In this document: positions 6,133 through 10,366 of the stretch, piece by piece
How positions within the stretch are numbered: position 1 is the first letter of the stretch
Layout of the letters: every line of letters begins with the position of its first letter
NCBI GenBank assembly: GCA_002437405.1
Contig: DJPO01000072.1
Coordinates: forward strand, 1 to 10,366
DNA length: 10,366 bases
Direction: 5' to 3'
Source: Opitutia bacterium UBA6410
GTDB lineage: Bacteria > Verrucomicrobiota > Verrucomicrobiia > Opitutales > Intestinicryptomonadaceae
The notes under the pieces: generated by a model
Told to the model about the DNA's origin: nothing
The model's database searches: none
Seen by the model: the letters and a program-made list of their open reading frames with translations, nothing else
Translations under genes and position numbers: made by a program

Positions 6133-7209
6133 ATGGGTAATATTTTCGGAAAAATTTTCAGAGTCGCCACATTCGGCGAAAGCCACGGAGCGGCAGTCGG
6201 CTGCGTAATCGACGGGTGTCCGTCGCGCATTCCTCTTTCTCGGGAGGATATACAGCGCGAGCTCGACCGCCGCAGACCCGGCCAGAGCGCGGTTTCGACG
6301 CCACGCGCCGAATCCGACGCCTGCAAAATTCTCTCGGGCGTGTACGAAGGCTTGACGCTCGGGACTCCCATTTGCGTTGTCGTCGAAAACTGCGACCAAC
6401 GCTCGGGCGACTACTCGGAAATCGCCAAGCTTTGGCGTCCGTCGCATGCCGATTTCACCTACGACGCCAAATACGGACTGCGCGACCCGCGCGGCGGCGG
6501 CAGAAGCTCCGCCCGCGAGACAATCGGGCGCGTGGCGGCGGGGGCGGTTGCCCGCAAGATTTTGGGCGACGGCGTGTCAATCCGCGCGTGGGTCGAGAGC
6601 GTCCACGCAATCTCGATGCCCCAGCCTGCGCAAACGCCGACGGAAGCCGAAATCGAGGCGTCCCCCGTGCGCTGCCCGCACCCGCAGACCTCCGCGAAAA
6701 TGGAGGAATTCATAAAAAAGGCGCGCAGCGAGGGCGACAGCGTCGGCGGGGTAATCCGCTGCCGCATCGAGGGTCTGCCCGCGGGGCTCGGCGACCCCGT
6801 TTTCGACAGGTTCGAGGCGGATTTGGCAAAGGCGATGCTTTCGATTCCCGCGAGCAAGGGTTTTGAGATAGGCTCGGGGTTCGCCGCCGCGCGCATGTTC
6901 GGCTCGCAAAACAACGACATTTTCGCGCTCGACGAAGCGGGCAATCCCACGACCCTCACGAACCGTGCGGGCGGTGTGCTCGGCGGAATAACGTCGTCGC
7001 GCCCAGTGGATTTCAGGGTTGCGTTCAAGCCCACCGCGACAATCGCGAAGGAGCAGGACACGCTTTCCACCGACCTCAAACCCGCGAAAGTCGTCGGGCG
7101 CGGACGCCACGACCCGTGCGTTCTCCCGCGCGCCGTTCCGATAGTCGAGGCGATGGCGGCAATCGTCGCGGCCGACGCACTTTTGATTCAGCGCACCGTG
7201 CGCATTTAG
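6133..7209 (+). CDS. aroC: Chorismate synthase
   Basis: Converts 5-enolpyruvylshikimate 3-phosphate to chorismate, the last step of the shikimate pathway, using reduced FMN in the cytoplasm. The 358-residue protein has the family signatures: FGESHG (14-19, with catalytic H18), RPSHADFTYDAKYG (102-115, H105), RDPRGGGRSSARET (117-130), and GRHDPCVLPRAVPIVEAM (324-341). Length is typical of the short bacterial type. The TTG at 6121 is in frame but would add four residues before MGNIFGKIFRV, which matches the family's usual start (M-G-N-x-F-G-K), and would lie within the -10 box. The ATG at 6133 is therefore preferred. It is the first gene of the operon; the next gene follows after 12 bases. Confidence 0.97.
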   Translation: MGNIFGKIFRVATFGESHGAAVGCVIDGCPSRIPLSREDIQRELDRRRPGQSAVSTPRAESDACKILSGVYEGLTLGTPICVVVENCDQRSGDYSEIAKLWRPSHADFTYDAKYGLRDPRGGGRSSARETIGRVAAGAVARKILGDGVSIRAWVESVHAISMPQPAQTPTEAEIEASPVRCPHPQTSAKMEEFIKKARSEGDSVGGVIRCRIEGLPAGLGDPVFDRFEADLAKAMLSIPASKGFEIGSGFAAARMFGSQNNDIFALDEAGNPTTLTNRAGGVLGGITSSRPVDFRVAFKPTATIAKEQDTLSTDLKPAKVVGRGRHDPCVLPRAVPIVEAMAAIVAADALLIQRTVRI

Positions 7210-7221
7210 AAAGGCAAAAAT

Positions 7222-8007
7222 ATGTCCATACCCGCTTATTTCATATTGGGCACCCCGACTTCGGGGCGCAGGGGAATCGTCTGGAACTCGATAGACGCGG
7301 GTTCGCTCGACGGCGATTTCTCGATTGTGTTCGTCTCCGAAAACGAGTCTCCGTCGGACTTCGACGCGACAATCGCGAAGGCGGACAACGCGGGAATCGT
7401 CAAATATTCCGACACGTTCGACGCCGCCGAAAAACTCGCCGCGCTCGATCCCGAAAAAATCACGAGGGTGTTTTTTATTGCCGATTCCACGAAAAATCCC
7501 GCCGACGAGGTCGAGGGCTTCAAGTCGCTCGTGGACGGCGGGGCGATACGCTTGGCTCGGATTTGGTCGGTTGTAGACTGCTCGATGTACGAGAAATTCC
7601 CCAAGCAGACCGCAAAATATTTGGATATGCTCGCGCACTTCGCCGACTGCGTCGTGCTCTCGCGCCGCTCGGGCGCGTCGAACAGGAGCGTCGAGGATCT
7701 GCGCGCCCACTGGGAAAAGATGCGACATCCGCACCTTGTCGAATACGCCGACAAGAAATTCGCGACAAAGTCCCCGATGGAAATGCTCGTCGAGGAAGCC
7801 CGCAGAATTTCGATGCTCTTCGACGAATTCGATCCCGTTGACGAACTCGAGCTCGACGACGAAAACCTGCCCGAAGAGCCGTTTTCGCTCGAGCGCAAGC
7901 CCGACCCGTATTTGGTAAAGCTCCAAAACTCGATGCGGGCGAACCCCATCGAAAACCCCGCGCAATACGCGCTAAAAGCAAGGGAAATGGAAAATGAAAA
8001 AATTTAA
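7222..8007 (+). CDS. Protein with a degenerate G3E (CobW-like) GTPase-type domain, function unknown
   Basis: A 261-residue soluble protein with no signal peptide, not a named family that I recognise. Its order of motifs recalls G3E/CobW GTPases. FILGTPTSGRRG (7-18) is at the place of the P-loop but lacks the Lys-Thr. VFFIADSTKNPAD (83-95) stands where CobW proteins have the IETTGLADP segment. IWSVVDC (114-120) matches the VVDA strand. HFADCVVLSRRSG (139-151) matches the ADxIVLNKxD strand with the NKxD Asn and Asp lost. Residues about 200-225 are very acidic, and the C-terminus is helical and charged. If the relation is right, it cannot bind GTP in the normal way. A good Shine-Dalgarno (AAAGG, 7210-7214) precedes the ATG by 7 bases. 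It is 12 bp behind aroC and overlaps hisC by 14 bp, so it is co-translated with amino-acid synthesis genes. The gene call is firm, the family link inferred. Confidence 0.85.
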   Translation: MSIPAYFILGTPTSGRRGIVWNSIDAGSLDGDFSIVFVSENESPSDFDATIAKADNAGIVKYSDTFDAAEKLAALDPEKITRVFFIADSTKNPADEVEGFKSLVDGGAIRLARIWSVVDCSMYEKFPKQTAKYLDMLAHFADCVVLSRRSGASNRSVEDLRAHWEKMRHPHLVEYADKKFATKSPMEMLVEEARRISMLFDEFDPVDELELDDENLPEEPFSLERKPDPYLVKLQNSMRANPIENPAQYALKAREMENEKI

Positions 8008-9097
8008 TTTAAGCGAAAAAATAGCCGCGAGCGTCCGCGGACTCTCCCCCTACACCCCCGGCGAACAGCCGTCCGACGGCGGCTGGGTGAAACTCAATAC
8101 CAACGAACTGCCCTATCCGCCGTCCCCGCGCGTGCGCGAGGCGATAATGGCGGAAATCGGCGCGGACGGCGCAAACCTGCGCCTGTATCCCGACCCGTGC
8201 TCCCGCGCGCTGCGCAGGGCGGCGGCGGAATACTACGGGCTTTCGGGCGAATGCGCGTTCGCGGCGAACGGCTCGGACGACGCGCTGAATCTGGCAATCC
8301 GCGCGTTCTCCGACTCGAATCTGAAAATCGCGACAATCGACCCGAGCTATTCGCTCTACCCCGTGCTCGCGGAAATGCAGGGCTCGGAGATAATCGAAAT
8401 CCCGTTCGACCACACGGAGATTCCCTACGAAAAGATTTTCGCGAGCGGCGCGAACATATTTTTCTTCACCAACCCCAACGCCCCCACGGGCAAGGGCTTC
8501 GGCTTGGACGCCGTCGCGCGGCTTTGCGAAAACTTCGACGGAATCGTTTTGGTGGACGAAGCCTACGCGCCGTTTGCGGGGCAGTCGGCAACCGCGCTCG
8601 TCGAAAAGTACGACAATTTGATTGTCCTCGGGACGTCGTCGAAAGGCTGGGGGCTGGCGGGCATGCGAATCGGCTGGGCGTTCGCCCAACCCGCGCTTAT
8701 CGAGGTTCTCGACAGAGTGCGCGACAGCTACAATCTCGACAGGCTCGCGCAGGCGGCGGGCGTCGCCGCGCTCGGCGACAAAGCCTACCACCTCGAGTGC
8801 GTCCGAAAGGTGGTCGAAGAACGGGCGGCGACCGAAAGATTCTTCGACGAAATCGGCTGGAAGTATGTCAAAAGCTCCTCCAACTTCATTCTCTTCGAGC
8901 CCTCGCGCGCCGATATGCAGCCGTCCGCCGCAGCCGCCGCGTCGCTCTTCGACTTCCTCCGCTCGAAAAAAATACTCTTGAGATATTTCGCCAAAAGTGA
9001 AAACGTCAACAAGTCAATCCGTCTGACCGTGGGTACGCCCGAACAAATGAAGGCGTTCAAGGCGGCGGCTCTCCAATGGAAGGAAGGCATAAAATGA
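7994..9097 (+). CDS. hisC: Histidinol-phosphate aminotransferase
   Basis: A PLP-dependent class I/II aminotransferase of 367 residues that moves an amino group from glutamate to imidazole-acetol phosphate in histidine synthesis. Seen: LNTNELPYPPSP (34-45), the start region typical of HisC; ANGSDDAL (91-98), the PLP phosphate-binding loop; NPNAPTG (160-166); VDEAY (187-191) with the PLP-pyridine Asp188; TSSKGWGLAGMRIG (214-227) with Schiff-base Lys217 and phosphate-binding Arg225; and a C-terminal R-x-T-V-G-T-P with substrate-carboxylate Arg. Lys217 lies in TSSKGW where TxSKAF is more usual. AGGGA (7981-7985) precedes the ATG by about 8 bases. It overlaps the preceding gene by 14 bp and hisB by 4 bp. 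Some HisC proteins also transaminate phenylpyruvate and hydroxyphenylpyruvate; sharing an operon with aroC makes this plausible, though sequence alone cannot show it. Confidence 0.95.
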   Translation: MKKFNLSEKIAASVRGLSPYTPGEQPSDGGWVKLNTNELPYPPSPRVREAIMAEIGADGANLRLYPDPCSRALRRAAAEYYGLSGECAFAANGSDDALNLAIRAFSDSNLKIATIDPSYSLYPVLAEMQGSEIIEIPFDHTEIPYEKIFASGANIFFFTNPNAPTGKGFGLDAVARLCENFDGIVLVDEAYAPFAGQSATALVEKYDNLIVLGTSSKGWGLAGMRIGWAFAQPALIEVLDRVRDSYNLDRLAQAAGVAALGDKAYHLECVRKVVEERAATERFFDEIGWKYVKSSSNFILFEPSRADMQPSAAAAASLFDFLRSKKILLRYFAKSENVNKSIRLTVGTPEQMKAFKAAALQWKEGIK

Positions 9098-9687
9098 AGC
9101 CAAGAACCTCGAAAATCGTCCGCAAGACAAAAGAAACCGACATTAGTCTCGAGCTGAATGTGGACGGCTCGGGCGCGTACGAAGTCAGCACGCAGATTCC
9201 GTTCTTCGACCATATGCTCGAGCTCTTTTCGCGCCACGGGCTCTTCGACCTGAAAATCGCCGCAACGGGCGACGTGGACGTAGACTACCACCACACTGTC
9301 GAGGACGTGGGAATCGTGCTCGGGCGCGCGTTCCGCGAGGCTCTCGGCGACAAGGCGGGTATCCGCAGGTACGGATTTTTCATTTTGCCGATGGACGAAA
9401 CGCTCGTGCGCGTCGCGCTCGACCTCTCGAACCGCCCCGTGCTGGTCTACGAGCTCGGCGACAAAGACGCGAGGGTGCGCGACTTCAACGTCTCGCTCTG
9501 CCGCGAATTCTTTCAGGCGTTCGCCAACGAGGCGGGCGCGAACCTGCACATCAAGCTCGAATACGGCGGCGAGCCGCACCATGTTGCGGAGGCGGCGTTC
9601 AAATGTTTCGCAAAAGCATTGCGCAATGCGACGGAAATCGATACGCGTCTGAACGGCGCGCTTCCCACGACAAAAGGGGCGATTTAG
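9094..9687 (+). CDS. hisB: Imidazoleglycerol-phosphate dehydratase
   Basis: Dehydrates imidazole-glycerol phosphate to imidazole-acetol phosphate, the substrate of HisC. The 197-residue protein is the single-function form without the phosphatase domain of enteric HisB. Metal-binding motifs of the two half-repeats are intact: HHTVED (66-71) and HHVAEA (162-167), plus H40 in IPFFDHML, H152, and the DLSNRP block (110-115). The C-terminal end LPTTKGAI matches the family's PSTKG-x-L tail. The start at 9094 is preferred to an in-frame ATG at 9076, because AGGAAGG (9081-9087) lies 6 bases before it and ATGA forms a 4-base overlap with the hisC stop, a sign of coupled translation. Metal (Mn) use is known for the family. 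Confidence 0.96.
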   Translation: MKPRTSKIVRKTKETDISLELNVDGSGAYEVSTQIPFFDHMLELFSRHGLFDLKIAATGDVDVDYHHTVEDVGIVLGRAFREALGDKAGIRRYGFFILPMDETLVRVALDLSNRPVLVYELGDKDARVRDFNVSLCREFFQAFANEAGANLHIKLEYGGEPHHVAEAAFKCFAKALRNATEIDTRLNGALPTTKGAI

Positions 9688-9689
9688 AC

Positions 9690-10316
9690 ATGGCAAAAAA
9701 CACTGCCATTATCGACTACGGAATGGGGAATCTGCGCAGCGTCCTGCGGGCGTGGGAGGCAGTGGGCGCTGCGGCGCGCCTGATTTCCAAGCCCTCCGAA
9801 ATCCACGCGGACGACCTGCTTGTTTTCCCTGGGCAGGGCGCGATTGCCGACACGATGAAGCTGCTGAAGTCCACGGGCTTCGACTCCGCGATACGCGACT
9901 GGATTGCGGCGGACAAGCCGTTTTTCGGGATATGTCTCGGCTTGCAGGCGCTCTTCGACTATTCGGAAGAGGGCGGCGGAACGGAGTGTCTGGGGATATT
10001 CCGCGGGACGGTCAAAAAGCTGGTTTTGCCGAAGGGCTACAAAGTGCCGCACATGGGCTGGGACAACGTGGATTTCAAAAGAAGCGGAAGGGAAAAGCTG
10101 CTGGAGGGAATCGACGGGAAGGATCAGTTCTATTTTGTGCACAGTTATTATGTAGACACGGAGAATGAGGACATAATCTGGGGCACGACGGAATACGGCG
10201 GGCAAAAGTTCACGAGTGCAATCGCCAGGGGCAACGTAGTAGCCACGCAATTCCACCCCGAAAAAAGCCAGACGAAAGGGTTGCGGTTATACGAGAACTT
10301 TTTTTTGGGCGCGTGA
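9690..10316 (+). CDS. hisH: Imidazole glycerol phosphate synthase, glutamine amidotransferase subunit
   Basis: Class I glutamine amidotransferase subunit, 208 residues, that hydrolyses glutamine and passes ammonia to HisF for formation of imidazole-glycerol phosphate and AICAR. The catalytic triad is visible: Cys82 in GICLGLQALF (80-89), His189 and Glu191 in FHPEKSQ (188-194). The start IIDYGMGNLRSV (7-18) and PGQGA (47-51, oxyanion region; G-x-G more usual) are standard HisH features, as are PHMGWDNV (120-127) and YFVHSYY (148-154). AGGGG (9675-9679) precedes the ATG, which is 2 bp after the hisB stop. Its partner hisF and hisA do not follow within the last 50 bases, so they lie further on or elsewhere. 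Confidence 0.96.
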   Translation: MAKNTAIIDYGMGNLRSVLRAWEAVGAAARLISKPSEIHADDLLVFPGQGAIADTMKLLKSTGFDSAIRDWIAADKPFFGICLGLQALFDYSEEGGGTECLGIFRGTVKKLVLPKGYKVPHMGWDNVDFKRSGREKLLEGIDGKDQFYFVHSYYVDTENEDIIWGTTEYGGQKFTSAIARGNVVATQFHPEKSQTKGLRLYENFFLGA

Positions 10317-10366
10317 AATCACCGTTGATACAGCGTTTCGGGGAAGAAACTGCAATGGGTACGTAC

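Noticed and set aside
6577..7965. Long minus-strand open frame antisense to aroC and the next gene
   Set aside because: It lies across two well-supported genes; very Arg/Val/Glu-rich with no motif.
9076..9093. Upstream in-frame start for hisB adding six residues
   Set aside because: The ATG at 9094 has the Shine-Dalgarno at the right distance and forms the usual ATGA overlap with hisC.
10355..10366. ATG near the right edge, preceded by GGGGAAG, as a possible next gene
   Set aside because: Only four codons are visible (M-G-T-Y), and they do not match the usual start of HisA or HisF.

Overview
The window looks like a chromosomal segment of a Gram-negative bacterium, probably of the Planctomycetes-Verrucomicrobia-Lentisphaerae (PVC) group. 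The reasons are a FadL-type outer-membrane protein, two lipoprotein signal peptides, a twin-arginine signal on a TIM-barrel sugar isomerase (a habit common in that group), and moderately high GC with many Glu/Asp/Lys/Ala codons. The phylum is inference; there is no rRNA or other marker here.

Left part (1-3864). Two genes lie on the minus strand: a lipoprotein sugar-isomerase-like TIM barrel (110-937) and a 552-residue lipoprotein with alpha-helical repeats (1097-2755), the latter ending in its own terminator. Divergent from them is a Tat-signal hydroxypyruvate-isomerase-like protein (2920-3864). Both TIM barrels appear to act outside the cytoplasm.

Middle (3865-4671). About 800 bp lie between the convergent ends of the isomerase gene and a fadL-like gene and hold no convincing gene. 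They hold repeats: a 133-bp near-perfect inverted repeat that supplies the stop codon of the isomerase gene, two long direct repeats sharing a 24-bp core with it, a 140-bp block of tight hairpins inserted into one of the repeats, and a second run of six hairpins that reaches into the fadL stop codon. A related hairpin array occupies bases 1-103.

Right part (4672-10366). The fadL-like gene (minus) is divergent from a biosynthetic operon (plus): aroC, an unrecognised 261-aa protein, hisC, hisB and hisH, with spacings of +12, -14, -4 and +2 bp. The intergenic space carries two TetR-type palindromes next to fadL and a good promoter that would give aroC an almost leaderless mRNA. The operon joins chorismate synthesis to histidine synthesis; HisC may also serve phenylalanine/tyrosine transamination. 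The 261-aa protein has the layout of a G3E/CobW-type GTPase domain whose nucleotide-binding motifs have all degenerated. With the structured repeats, it is the most interesting item in the window.
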